Origin: Dichetophora obliterata
Lineage: Eukaryota > Arthropoda > Insecta > Diptera > Sciomyzidae
DNA length: 64,000 bases
Assembly (NCBI GenBank): GCA_963920525.1
Contig: OY986439.1
Location: forward strand, 49,293,482 to 49,357,481
Direction of reading: 5' to 3'
Made by a program: the position numbers and the translations under genes. Positions 22,772 through 35,100 of the stretch are shown here, one piece after another (the first letter of the stretch is position 1; each line of letters opens with the position of its first letter). The notes beneath the pieces were generated by a model. The model was not told where the DNA came from and made no database searches. It saw nothing but the letters and a program-made list of their open reading frames with translations.

Positions 22772-23785
22772 AAATTCCTGAAGAAAGAGAACAGCTCTAT
22801 AGGGACATTTTCAAGTTGTTTTTTACAGTTCTAAAAAAATCAAAGAATTTACAGAACTAAAAGATTACTGTAATATTAAACCGCTTAAAATTTTAGATAT
22901 AACATTGACAAGATGGCTTTCATTAAAAAACGTAATTTAATGGATTATTGCACAATGGATTGCCCTTCAGCTATATTTCTTATCGTGTTGCTTGGAAGTC
23001 AGTAGAGTAAAATCTTCAAAATTAGCCAGTTTAATGTCAAATTTTAAGTTGAAAGTTTACATGCTTTTCTGGTCATATACAATATATTAAAAATCATTAG
23101 GAATTTAAACAAAAAATTCCAATCCGAAGATGTAAGGCTCCCATTTTTGTACTCACAGTTAGAAATTAAATTCAAACTATTGTTATGCAACTACATGAAT
23201 AACGATTCCATACATCGAAACAAATGTGTACAAAATTTTTAAAAGTAATAACTAGACATTTTTTGAGACTTACACCTAATTAAAAAAATATCTCGTCAGA
23301 AAATTTTTCTGATTCCCAAAGATTAAATATAAAATTGAATATTCGCAATTTTTATTTAGAATTTCTAAAACAAATTCAAGACTGGTTCGATTTTGGAAGA
23401 AAAGATTTGGAAGATTTGAATATAACACCTTAATGATTTATGTCGAAAAACAAAATTTCTTTATTGCCAGTTATTAATAATTTTTATCATAGAATGCGAC
23501 CCTGACGTTATTTTGACTAAGTGGAAACTTTTGCAGCTTTCAAAAATTAGTTTTCGAAATTGTAATGACGTTGCTATATTTTGGGAAAACCTGAGGGGTA
23601 TGAAGAATGGATTGAGGGAAATTTTTTTTATGAGAACCATTTTGAATAGTTTGATCTGCCTTCAAAATAGCTCACCAGCTGCTGAACGCAAATTTTTTGA
23701 TTTGAGTCTGATGAAAACTTAGCTTAGGAATAAATTAGAATTTAAAACAATAAACAACATAATGCTCTCTATAGAGTTGTGTGTC
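22772..23785 (+). pseudogene. Decayed hAT-superfamily transposase, C-terminal half
   Basis: Conserved hAT features can be read in order. PEEREQLYRDIFKLFFTVLK is followed by TLTRWLSLKNVI and WIIAQWIALQLYFLS (about 22910-22985). Next comes FQSEDVRLPFLYSQLEIKFK, then WKLLQLSKISFRN, FWENLRGMKNGLREIF and the dimerisation-domain signature SLICLQNSSPAAERKFFDLS. After a TAG at 23720-23722 the frame continues LRNKLEFKTINNIM, as in intact relatives. The TRWLSL and LP-S-AAAER-F patterns are typical of hAT transposases of the ZBED/SCAND3-like kind. Stops (TAA after KNVI, TAG after MKT) and frameshifts abolish function. I could not find the element's terminal repeats. Confidence 0.8.
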
Positions 23786-23880
23786 GAACGCAATATATAT
23801 AATTATATTTGGTTAGAAAAAGAACTATTTTAATGTATTTGTTGTTTTATTAATAGCATATAATAGCGTATAGACACCAA

Positions 23881-24063
23881 ATTTTTCCCGAGGAATCGGA
23901 AAAGGGAGTTTTCATTTTTAAGATAAAGTTAAAAAACATTTTGGAAATTTTTAATGCTGTTTGTTCATCAACCCTCAAAAGCCATGAGTGTAAAAAAATT
24001 ATGTGATATCTTTATCTGCTATCTTAAAAATGAAAACTCCCATTTCCGATTCCCCGGAAAAAA
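23881..24063. repeat. Inverted repeat, arms about 40 bp
   Basis: The left arm contains GAATCGGAAAAGGGAGTTTT then CATTTTTAAGATA (23892-23924). The right arm is its complement, TATCTTAAAAATG to CCGATTCCCCGG (24019-24056). The spacer is about 95 bp. It is probably a small MITE; no target duplication was identified. Confidence 0.65.
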
Positions 24064-24550
24064 TAATTCAGAATTGGGCTGATTATAATAAATGTTATCA
24101 AACTGTTTTATTGAAAAAAATTGGTAAATTTTTTCCTATTTGGTACATACGATTCTAACCAAGGTAGAGTTGCATGAGCGATTTTATGACAACCATAGGC
24201 GCAGCAGAAAAACGGTTACCTCTAATGTTTAATTGAATTCGCAAAGGTAGAGATGTACCCAAAAACTATTTCACCGTGTGCAACGAGGCTTGTGACTGGT
24301 GTGACCAGAAGATTTTTGAAAAAAAATGCTTTTTGTTAAAAAAAAATATGCTTAATATTCCACTTTCAATTTCAAAGATATATATCTAAATAAGTCTAAA
24401 TATGCATATAAAAAAAAACACAGAAGCAAGTTTTAAAACATTTATTTATTTGATTACTATCGCACTTAAATTTATTTTCTTCTGCTATAAAAAATTATAA
24501 GCATTGTTATGGTTTTTTGAATTTTAAGTAACGATATACAATATACAAAA

Positions 24551-24898
24551 CTAAAATTCAGGCACATCTTCGAGGTCAATTCTCAAATTGTTGCTGGTAT
24601 TATTATCATAGAAATTCGCATTTCTAAATTTTTTTATTAAGATATCTGGTATTTGATAGGTATTTCAACACTTTTTTGAACATGCAGCCATGTATTTACA
24701 TTCAACAAATTATTTAAGAGTTTTTCTTGCATTCGAATTTTCGTTTAAATAAGAAAGATTCATATAACTAAAAATTTTCTCAACCTCAGCAGTGCTAAAT
24801 GGTAAGCTAAGCGAGAAAAGAACAAATTTTTATAAATCTTCAGATTCCGAACTTTGATCAATAACTTTTTTTTCTGTTTTATTGTTTTGAATCCACAT
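24551..24898 (-). pseudogene. hAT transposase C-terminus, disrupted
   Basis: On the minus strand the reading frame gives WIQNNKTEKKVIDQSSESED, a stop, then KFVLFSLSLPFSTAEVEKIF and SYMN. The LSLPFSTAEVEKIFSYMN part is the hAT dimerisation-domain signature. Near the end, RIDLEDVPEF and a TAG at 24551-24553 form a natural-looking C-terminus. Internal stops and the MITE just upstream (24940-25239), together with loss of the rest of the gene, make it non-functional. Its signature differs from that of the hAT remnants at 22772-23785 and 39548-39905, so these are separate lineages. Confidence 0.75.
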
Positions 24899-24939
24899 TT
24901 TAAAATAGTTAAAAGAAATAGCAATTGTTAGCAATAATA

Positions 24940-25239
24940 GTGGTATTCACGATGTGGTGCATTTGTGATAAATTTTAGCAAAATTTACAATACTTGCAAT
25001 TATTGTGATCGAACCTTCAATTTTTATTAAATAAACTCACAGAGTAGCCTTTAGCTTGCTCCACGCTGAGTAGAAATGCTTGTACAATCAGCTGATCTAA
25101 TATACAACTTGTATATTTTCCACAGGGTTGCATTTTGTAAACTGCATTTTGTTTTTGTTATATTACAAAATTTACTACAAATATCAAATTTATCAGAAAT
25201 ACACAAACAAGGGAAAAAACAACACATCGTGAATACCCC
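24940..25239. mobile_element. MITE G(T/G)GGTATTCACGATGTG inside the hAT element
   Basis: The left end GTGGTATTCACGATGTGGTG and the complement of the right end, GGGGTATTCACGATGTGTTG, are inverted repeats. Flanks are TAATA (24935-24939) and TAATG (25240-25244), a probable 5-bp duplication with one change. It belongs with the MITE at 20291-20481 by its GGGGTATTCACGAT end, though the interiors differ. It interrupts the hAT element beyond the coding remnant. Confidence 0.75.
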
Positions 25240-25670
25240 TAATGTTTTCTTAAGTAAATTACTTACTGCTGTAACATAATCCATACAAAAATCTAACCAA
25301 ACAAACATATAAGCAAATTTACTTCACTTTTTAAGCTGCGTGAAGTTATTTAATGAATTGCAATAAAATTGACAACGAAGAAGTTAACCACAAAATTAAT
25401 TCCTTATATTGCGTTTTACGAGGTGGTTCAGAGATAAAAAAAAATGTCGATAGCCAAAAAACAACCATTTAATAACCAAAAATACATTTTTTTATTGCAA
25501 TTTTTGTAAATTTTGAAAAACATAATCATACGAAAAATATTCCACTTTTTATGCTGCATGTTTTTATAAAAAAAAATATGCTTCCCGAAGCTAAAATATG
25601 CCAAAGTGGAACATAATATTCCACTCTGGTCACACTGCTTGTGACTCCGGGCAGTTGAGCTTACTTAGAA

Positions 25671-25981
25671 GCATGGTATAATTATTTGACAAGTAGCCGT
25701 GACAGTTTTTTGGCAATTGATAGTTGTCAAAAACAGCCACAGGAGTTGTAGTTTGTTGCTAGCTATGTACTTATTTTTAACTTTTTTTTTGATTCATTAA
25801 ATTTGTTCGCAAAGTTTATTGGAATGTTTTTAGTTTGCTGCGATTGACTAGCTATGTTTAAGTCGTTGCTTATTTTTTCACATTGATTAATTACATGAAC
25901 TGCTAATTTTGACAACTACCCATCGTCGCTCGTGAGAAAAAACCCAGTCTACGCTACTACCTTGTCAAATAATTCCATGCT
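25671..25981. repeat. Imperfect inverted repeat, about 310 bp
   Basis: GCATGGTATAATTATTTGAC (25671) answers the complement of GTCAAATAATTCCATGC (to 25981). A second paired block inside is GATAGTTGTCAAAA / TTTTGACAACTACC. It is probably a diverged MITE. An open stretch of 124 codons (25932-26306, plus) starts inside the right arm and encodes a strongly hydrophobic stretch, but has no recognisable family. Confidence 0.5.
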
Positions 25982-26369
25982 TAGAAGGAATACTGTTGTA
26001 GCTGAATCTGAGGTAGCTACTTATGTGCTTCAAGAGAGAACCAAATCTTTACCAAATGTGAATTATAACAAGCTACCGGTAATGTTTATACAAATTCGTG
26101 CCCTGCTCCTTCCTAGTTGTTGCTGGTATTATTTGTTCGTTTTTTTTGTTACTGCGATTGTTGCTACTTTATGCGTCGTACTTGTTGTTGGTATGCTTAT
26201 TCGTTTTCTCTATTTATTGCTCTTTCGCTACATACATATATGCGGTAATATGTATGTACAATTATTAGCTAATATTACACATGAGGAGTTAATATTCAAT
26301 ATATAATATTATAAAATTAATCATATAATATATTATATAATATTAATATATTTATAAGTAATTTTATGA

Positions 26370-26455
26370 AAGAAAGCAACACCAACAACAACAACAACAA
26401 CTCTGTATAAAGTCAATCACATAGCAGGCTAGATAGCCGGTTTCGGAAATAGCTA
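26370..26455 (-). repeat. TTG-bearing dispersed repeat, copy 3
   Basis: On the minus strand TGCTATGTGATTGACTTTAT, then ACAGAGTTGTTGTTGTTG, matches the cores of the copies at 2888-3015 and 54001-54112. The sequence downstream of the TTG run that the other two copies share is not clear here. Confidence 0.55.
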
Positions 26456-26577
26456 AATTTTCTCTTCAGTAGTATTTATTCAGCTGTGTATATTTCAATA
26501 TACTTTAAGTAGAGCAAAATACTTATATAAGAAAAATTTAGTAAAAATATTTTAAGGTTTATAAAATATTAATATAA

Positions 26578-26862
26578 TAGCCGTTTCAGCCCTTGAAAGG
26601 ACTTTGACTGAGCTTTTATTGATCAATTATGCTGTACGTGTTATTAAAAGTTTGAACACAAATGATCGAGAACTAGACCTACGAGTCTTATGCCGAATCC
26701 AGTATCAAGAAGGTTTTCATGGCAGTTTTTGGTCTTTGAGGTTTGCAAGTGTTTGCAGAGAGGTGGCGGCCACCTAGGCGTTTCAGCTAGGAATTGAACT
26801 CAAGCTACCCCAGTTAGTTAGGTTACGGGCCACGCACTGTAACAAGTAGGCTACGGCCACCT
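26578..26862 (-). repeat. tRNA-derived SINE (first family), second long copy
   Basis: On the minus strand the head GGTGGCCGTAGCCTACTTG is followed by AGTGCGTGGCCCGTAA, GAGTTCAATTCC (B-box) and the body, including AATTGATCAATAAAAGC and CAAAGTCCTTTCAAGGGCTG. These match the copy at 12266-12602. An extra GGTGGCGGCCACCTAGGC-type segment lies between head and body. The A-box is degenerate, so this copy is probably silent. Confidence 0.75.
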
Positions 26863-26864
26863 TT

Positions 26865-29800
26865 CTCAACAGTGGCTCTATTATTTAAACATTTTTATTT
26901 GATTTTCTGTGGAGCTTGTAAAAAACGAAAACATATGTATTCAAAACATTACTATGTAGTTCTGTAAGCTTTAAGTACTTATTTATGTAACTTAAGGCTG
27001 ATTTATTGGATTTAACATAAACATTACGTAATTTATATAAGGAAATTTTTAAGCGGCATTTTTAATTTAAAACCACCATCTTTGAAATATTTCACTGAAA
27101 ACGATGAGTCTCAGCGGATATAAAAAAGACAAAATAGAAACCACAGCGCCATCTCTGAACTGTTTCAATAAAATCAATTAGCCTGATTTTTGATAATGGC
27201 ATATTTTAGTAAATAGACTAGGAAAGAAACATGTATCAGTAAATAAATAACATATCTAGCAAAACACATACGTGACATTTAGAATAATATGTGCATTTTC
27301 TAAGCGAATCCGATTATCGGTACGGTTTCGAGTATTTTTAGAAAATGTAAGAAAATATGTAGTTTTTTTCTGTTAGATTCTGCTATTTTCATCAAAGCAA
27401 ATCGATAAAACAAGGCAAAAAAAAGCAGCTTTGCTCCAAAGTGTTTCTTCGTTTAAAGACGATTTAGTCCGCCAAAAGAATTATTCAGGTCAAATATCAA
27501 GTGCTGAAAACGTCCTTTTTTAACCGTAATGTTCATTAAGATGTTAAAATTAGATAGTTCTTATATACTGAAAAGTTTTATTTATTATAAATTATATTTA
27601 GATGCGCCTAAAAGTATGTTGACCCTGTACTATTTATTTTGCATGTGTACAAGTGTGCATCAGATGTTGATGCAATGCCGTCACATTGGCTCCTTCATAG
27701 AAATTTATTTTAATAAAGTTGTGCCTTTAAGAGACTAGTTTCCACTTCAGACAAATTCTTCGTTTTAAGCATGCAGCAGACAAAATTACTGCAACTCAGC
27801 AGCACATTCCAACGAATGCATTCCACAGCGAAGAAAAGGCATTAAAATACTTCAACGTACTTCATTAAAGCAATTCACATGAAGATACATACACACACAC
27901 AGGCACACTCACTGTGTTGGTTGATTTACATTTTAACACACACGCAAATGCCAAGAATGTGCAGCCATGAGTTGCTGCTGTCATCGACATTATTTCTATT
28001 TTTATATATTTTTTTTTAAACTAACAACGTCATTACGTCTGCGTCATCAACAAAAAGCAAAACAACTGCTGATCCAAACCTAAAAGCAAGATGGTGTAAT
28101 GTGAGCAATGGTGATGAGGGTAATGATAAATATATAGTAGAATACCATGGGTTCGGGACACAATGAATGGTCGCTGCGTTACCAGTGACAAAGCGACAGA
28201 TTAAAAAAGTAGACTACTCAAGACATTAGAAATAAGTGCCGATTGTTTTGCAAATGTAAAAAGCAAAATAAAAGAAAAATTAGCTTGGTTTTATAAAGGT
28301 TGAAGGCAGAAGTTGCTAAGGTCTAAAGGGAAAGTGTCTTGTGGTGAAAAAAGAAATCCAAACTTTTTTGTAGTTTTTTGGCAAACATTGTAAGTAGGTC
28401 GAGCTGGCTCTTTGGAAAAAAGTAACAGTTATAAAATTGACAAAAATACAGATAAAATAAAATTTAAGTTGGTGTGCATTTTCGTTATAAAAAATAAAGC
28501 AGAATCTAGAATAATAACGAAAGCATTAAGCTTCAAAAAAGCTGCTTTTTATACTCAAAAAACCAATAGACCAAAAACAATAAAAACCAAACTTGGCATT
28601 AGAAAGTGTGTCAAAGTGTGGCGACAGTTGGACTAAAAGTATGCAACAGAAATTTTAAAGTTTTGGCGTCAGTTGAAAATAGCTGCAGGCAAAGGCAAAT
28701 AAACCAATACAACAAGAAAAGTAGAGTTAAAAGAGATAACCAACAACCATAAAAACAACAACAATCACAGCAACACCAACAAAAACAACAAACTTTGTTA
28801 GCACTAAAGAAATGCCATCGAGGTGCTGAATTAAAAGCTTTTGCTACCTGCAGCTATGGCAGCTTTTAAACAGTTGTTGAATTTTACGGTCTCTGTTGTT
28901 GTTGTTGTTGTTTGCCATGTCTTAAATTTTTTTTTAATAAGCTCGATGTTTAAGAAAATGTTGCTGCTTTTATTAGTGCTTGAATGTAGGCTGTTGTACG
29001 TTGTTGCTGTTGATAGTCAACCAGCCTGATTTGCAATGCCTTTTGACGTCAGCACTTTATCCTTGTTATGGCTGCCACACTAATATCAAGAAGAAAAGTG
29101 AAACAAAACAACACACAAGTAGCACAAAAATAAATTCAAACACACACACGCATACATGCAATTTGTATAAATATTTTTCTGCTGCCAAAGTTTTATTGGC
29201 TTAGTTAGTTTCCAGCTAGCATAAAAAGTTTGCTGCTATTATTTTTTTTTTTTTAGAAAATTCTCAAAACCACAACAAAAAAGCACGAAATTAATGCTGG
29301 CTTAAAATTTTTTCCATGAGGACAGATAAAATTAATTTTTTATATACAGCTACGCATTTTTTAAAATATTTCCAAAGCATTTGCGGTGTTGAAGCCTCAA
29401 AGTATGCAATTAATTAAAAGCAAATTATTTCTTTAATTTATACATTAGTTATTGTAGGGGGCATTGACTTATTTATTGCCTACTTTGAAGCAGCGCAATA
29501 AATTTTCATTAGCTACTTGACGCAAGTATAACGCTTAAAATGCAGAAACAATAATTAATTGTGACAAAGATACGCATGATAATGATACAGAATAGAATGT
29601 TGTCAGTATTAATGGAGTTTTCATGCATTTAAACCTAAATATAGGCAAAACTTTAATTAGCATTGAAAACAATATTGAGAATAAAGAAAAAGTTTTTTTT
29701 TAAATTAGGTCAACGAGTGATGATGACAGCGACGAGACGAGAAGACTGAAGCGCAAGCGTGTTGTCGATTTACCTTTTTACTTTAACTTATTCTTCTATG

Positions 29801-30265
29801 GTACTATAGTAACAAACCTTGCCATTGCAATTAAATTGCACGACTTTAAGTCAATTTTTTAGAATCATCTAATTCTGTTATTAAAAACTGATTGCAGATA
29901 TAAATAAAAGTTTAAACATATTAGGATTCGTGAATTCATATGCATAACTGCTTTATTCTGTATAACAAAAATGCACACCAACGACAAGCAAGACACGAGA
30001 AGCAATACTTTTATCTATGCGAAATCTATACGAAATTAAAAAGGTCTTTATTTCATAATATGTAGAAATTTTAAAAGCATAATTTTAGGGACTTTTTTAT
30101 ATAAAGTTATTAAAAAACCTACTATTTTTCTCACTAGCAGTAAGTTATAGACAAATCTTGTCAAAAGTGACTTAAAATTACACATGATTAAAGTGACTGT
30201 TTCATAAAATATTAAAAACCTCGACAACTTTTTAAGTATTACCTTCTGATACGATTTAGTCATGT
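26865..30265. other. Non-coding, A-rich, simple-repeat-bearing stretch
   Basis: No gene is supported. The stretch holds CA runs (about 27890-27945), CAA-rich sequence (28740-28795), TTG runs near 28893 and an ACACACAC run near 29140. An open segment at 29707-29775 reads STSDDDSDETRRLKRKRVVD just after a T-rich tract and AG, like the start of an exon, but nothing follows that confirms it. Few mobile-element ends are visible, so this may be host intron. Confidence 0.45.
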
Positions 30266-30274
30266 CTGTCTGAC

Positions 30275-30860
30275 CATCTGTATGTCTGTTTAAACGATTA
30301 CTGCCGTAATTTTAAAATCATCTATTCAAAATCCGATAAGCTTATGTCAGAATATAAAAATCGATTTATGGAATGAGCAGAATTGAATAAAAACGACGTC
30401 CACCTCCCATACAAAGCGGCTTATATGTCTCAAAATTCCACAATTTAATTAATGGACTTGAAATTTTTCATATCAGCTTTGATATTTAATATGCACCTTG
30501 CGTAAGAATGCACCAAATCGAATGCAAACCACGCCCATCTCCCATACAAAGTGGATTTATTGAAACTGTAAAATCAGTTAAGAATCCCAACACTTGTCCA
30601 TTTGACTTGAAACATTTCACATTTGCATCCATTTTTAGTATGAGTTTTTAAGTACGAAGTTATGTTAAAATCGAACGCCTATCTCCTGCAAAAAATGTTC
30701 TTATGCAAACTATAAAATATCCATATATTCTACAAATACTTTTATAAAGACTAGAAATTTTGCATATGTGCTTAAACTTGTATTATGCAATCTGATAATT
30801 GGCTCAATCAAATGCAAACTCCATTTAACTCATATATTTACAAAGTTCTATCATCAAAAT
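30275..30860. repeat. Degenerate tandem repeat, period about 135-145 bp
   Basis: Segments centred on CCACGCCCATCTCCCATACA recur near 30395, 30530, 30675 and 30820 with increasing divergence. They alternate with segments like GGACTTGAAATTTTTCATAT or TGACTTGAAACATTTCACAT. The spacing is 135, 144 and about 145 bp. Non-coding; class unknown. Confidence 0.55.
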
Positions 30861-31077
30861 AGAGAAAATTTCAAAAATACCAAACAAATGCAATGCACTG
30901 ATACGATGATATTTTGCACATAAGTTTGGATACTCATAACATTTTTACACAAAGAAATTTGAAAATATTGGAAGTAAATTGAGAATATACTCTACAAAGT
31001 GACGTCATCAAAATTCTACAACGCAATTGTACAAGTATTCGACCCCTAGTCATATATAATTCCATGTGAGTTTGAAT

Positions 31078-31190
31078 TTTTGAAGTGAAACTTTTTTAGC
31101 ACTGTTGTTATTTGAAACTCGATGAAACGAAAAGCGACATCAAAATAGACAAATATATACGTAAATAGGATTTAGCATGCAAACTAGAGT
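31078..31190 (+). repeat. Dispersed repeat TTTGAAACTCGATGAAACGA, copy 2
   Basis: GAAGTGAAACTTTTTTAGCA, TTTGAAACTCGATGAAACGA and AAAGCGACATCAAAATAGAC match 16725-16850 closely, including the downstream TTTAGCATG. Confidence 0.65.
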
Positions 31191-31797
31191 GGAAGCTCAA
31201 AAATTTTTTAAAAAATTCATTATGCTCTTTACTTAAAGTGTGCGGTTTTAATCCAAAGCAAATTGGTTAAAATTTCAGAGCGATCGGAATAAGCTTTATT
31301 GTGCTTAGTTGAGCTTTATTTGGATTTGTTTGGTTTTTTTTTATATAAAAAAAATTGCAAAATCCAAACATGGAAATATTCTTATTAAACCTAGTGAATT
31401 TTTAAATAACACTATAAAAAATTAGCCGAAAAATTTTTATATTACTTCGAAGAACCTAGCTGCTATGCAATTTTTAGCATAACAAGCAATTTTTCGAAAA
31501 TATCAAGTCTGGGATGGTAGCCAAGGTACCAGTCCCAGTTAAAGGCTAAAAATAAAAAAAACTGCAAAATTAATATGTTGAAATTTACAAGAAATTGCTG
31601 ATACGAAGATGCCATCTATGAAGCAAGTGATTCAATTATTTTTTATCCAACACGTATTTACAGCATTAACGCATTTGTGGAAAGCAATTTGTGATTGATT
31701 TACGTTTACATTTTGTTAAAAGCCCAACACTCCAACAATGATGCTTAAGAATCGCATCTAGAAATTTAAAAAATTATATGCAGAATGGCGAGATATA

Positions 31798-32170
31798 CAG
31801 TCATGTGCAAATAAATAGGGACATCTATATTTTTATATTTGAAGCTGCATGAATTATATACAAGGTGCCCCAGATATAGCATTAATTCCCGCGGCTGGTG
31901 ATTCTTATAAATAAGGCGAGTATAACACTTCATGGAGTTTCCTCCCACATTGTAAGACTTTCAAGATACAGGGTGTTTTACGGTTTTGGTACGTGTATAG
32001 TATTATTGATATAGAATCTATACTACTCATCATATAATAAAAAATACTATTTTCTGTTTTAAAAAAATGTCAACTTTTTCATCAGTATATCAACCACTTT
32101 CGTGTGATGTGCTGTAGCGGAGCAAAAATTTTGAGGTTATTCAACGAAATATCAACATATTTTGTATCTC
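31798..32170 (+). mobile_element. Left arm of a Tc1-like foldback element, truncated by a hexamer array
   Basis: CAGTCATGTGCAAATAAATA preceded by TA resembles Tc1/mariner-type ends. From about 31935 the sequence matches the element at 50863-51717, for example AAGATACAGGGTGTTTTACG, ATCAACCACTTTCGTG and GCTGTAGCGGAGC. In that relative an inverted second arm follows; here the match stops at TTTTGTAT, exactly where the TATATC array starts, and no second arm is seen after the array. Confidence 0.65.
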
Positions 32171-35100
32171 TATATCTATATCTATATCTATATCTATATC
32201 TATATCTATATCTATATCTATATCTATATCTATATCTATATCTATATCTATATCTATATCTATATCTATATCTATATCTATATCTATATCTATATCTATA
32301 TCTATATCTATATCTATATCTATATCTATATCTATATCTATATCTATATCTATATCTATATCTATATCTATATCTATATCTATATCTATATCTATATCTA
32401 TATCTATATCTATATCTATATCTATATCTATATCTATATCTATATCTATATCTATATCTATATCTATATCTATATCTATATCTATATCTATATCTATATC
32501 TATATCTATATCTATATCTATATCTATATCTATATCTATATCTATATCTATATCTATATCTATATCTATATCTATATCTATATCTATATCTATATCTATA
32601 TCTATATCTATATCTATATCTATATCTATATCTATATCTATATCTATATCTATATCTATATCTATATCTATATCTATATCTATATCTATATCTATATCTA
32701 TATCTATATCTATATCTATATCTATATCTATATCTATATCTATATCTATATCTATATCTATATCTATATCTATATCTATATCTATATCTATATCTATATC
32801 TATATCTATATCTATATCTATATCTATATCTATATCTATATCTATATCTATATCTATATCTATATCTATATCTATATCTATATCTATATCTATATCTATA
32901 TCTATATCTATATCTATATCTATATCTATATCTATATCTATATCTATATCTATATCTATATCTATATCTATATCTATATCTATATCTATATCTATATCTA
33001 TATCTATATCTATATCTATATCTATATCTATATCTATATCTATATCTATATCTATATCTATATCTATATCTATATCTATATCTATATCTATATCTATATC
33101 TATATCTATATCTATATCTATATCTATATCTATATCTATATCTATATCTATATCTATATCTATATCTATATCTATATCTATATCTATATCTATATCTATA
33201 TCTATATCTATATCTATATCTATATCTATATCTATATCTATATCTATATCTATATCTATATCTATATCTATATCTATATCTATATCTATATCTATATCTA
33301 TATCTATATCTATATCTATATCTATATCTATATCTATATCTATATCTATATCTATATCTATATCTATATCTATATCTATATCTATATCTATATCTATATC
33401 TATATCTATATCTATATCTATATCTATATCTATATCTATATCTATATCTATATCTATATCTATATCTATATCTATATCTATATCTATATCTATATCTATA
33501 TCTATATCTATATCTATATCTATATCTATATCTATATCTATATCTATATCTATATCTATATCTATATCTATATCTATATCTATATCTATATCTATATCTA
33601 TATCTATATCTATATCTATATCTATATCTATATCTATATCTATATCTATATCTATATCTATATCTATATCTATATCTATATCTATATCTATATCTATATC
33701 TATATCTATATCTATATCTATATCTATATCTATATCTATATCTATATCTATATCTATATCTATATCTATATCTATATCTATATCTATATCTATATCTATA
33801 TCTATATCTATATCTATATCTATATCTATATCTATATCTATATCTATATCTATATCTATATCTATATCTATATCTATATCTATATCTATATCTATATCTA
33901 TATCTATATCTATATCTATATCTATATCTATATCTATATCTATATCTATATCTATATCTATATCTATATCTATATCTATATCTATATCTATATCTATATC
34001 TATATCTATATCTATATCTATATCTATATCTATATCTATATCTATATCTATATCTATATCTATATCTATATCTATATCTATATCTATATCTATATCTATA
34101 TCTATATCTATATCTATATCTATATCTATATCTATATCTATATCTATATCTATATCTATATCTATATCTATATCTATATCTATATCTATATCTATATCTA
34201 TATCTATATCTATATCTATATCTATATCTATATCTATATCTATATCTATATCTATATCTATATCTATATCTATATCTATATCTATATCTATATCTATATC
34301 TATATCTATATCTATATCTATATCTATATCTATATCTATATCTATATCTATATCTATATCTATATCTATATCTATATCTATATCTATATCTATATCTATA
34401 TCTATATCTATATCTATATCTATATCTATATCTATATCTATATCTATATCTATATCTATATCTATATCTATATCTATATCTATATCTATATCTATATCTA
34501 TATCTATATCTATATCTATATCTATATCTATATCTATATCTATATCTATATCTATATCTATATCTATATCTATATCTATATCTATATCTATATCTATATC
34601 TATATCTATATCTATATCTATATCTATATCTATATCTATATCTATATCTATATCTATATCTATATCTATATCTATATCTATATCTATATCTATATCTATA
34701 TCTATATCTATATCTATATCTATATCTATATCTATATCTATATCTATATCTATATCTATATCTATATCTATATCTATATCTATATCTATATCTATATCTA
34801 TATCTATATCTATATCTATATCTATATCTATATCTATATCTATATCTATATCTATATCTATATCTATATCTATATCTATATCTATATCTATATCTATATC
34901 TATATCTATATCTATATCTATATCTATATCTATATCTATATCTATATCTATATCTATATCTATATCTATATCTATATCTATATCTATATCTATATCTATA
35001 TCTATATCTATATCTATATCTATATCTATATCTATATCTATATCTATATCTATATCTATATCTATATCTATATCTATATCTATATCTATATCTATATCTA

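Larger units (their letters stand above)
24297..25637 (-). mobile_element. hAT element with 8-bp CTTGTGAC target duplication
   Basis: CTTGTGAC occurs at 24289-24296 and again at 25638-25645, the 8-bp duplication diagnostic of hAT. The ends TGGTGTGACCAGA and (complement) CAGTGTGACCAGA differ only in the first two bases; CAGTGTGACCAGA is a typical hAT terminus. ATATTCCACTTT-like and ATATGCTT-like sequence recurs inside both ends. At 1,341 bp it is shorter than autonomous hAT elements and retains only the C-terminal part of a transposase on the minus strand. A MITE is inserted at 24940-25239. Confidence 0.85.
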
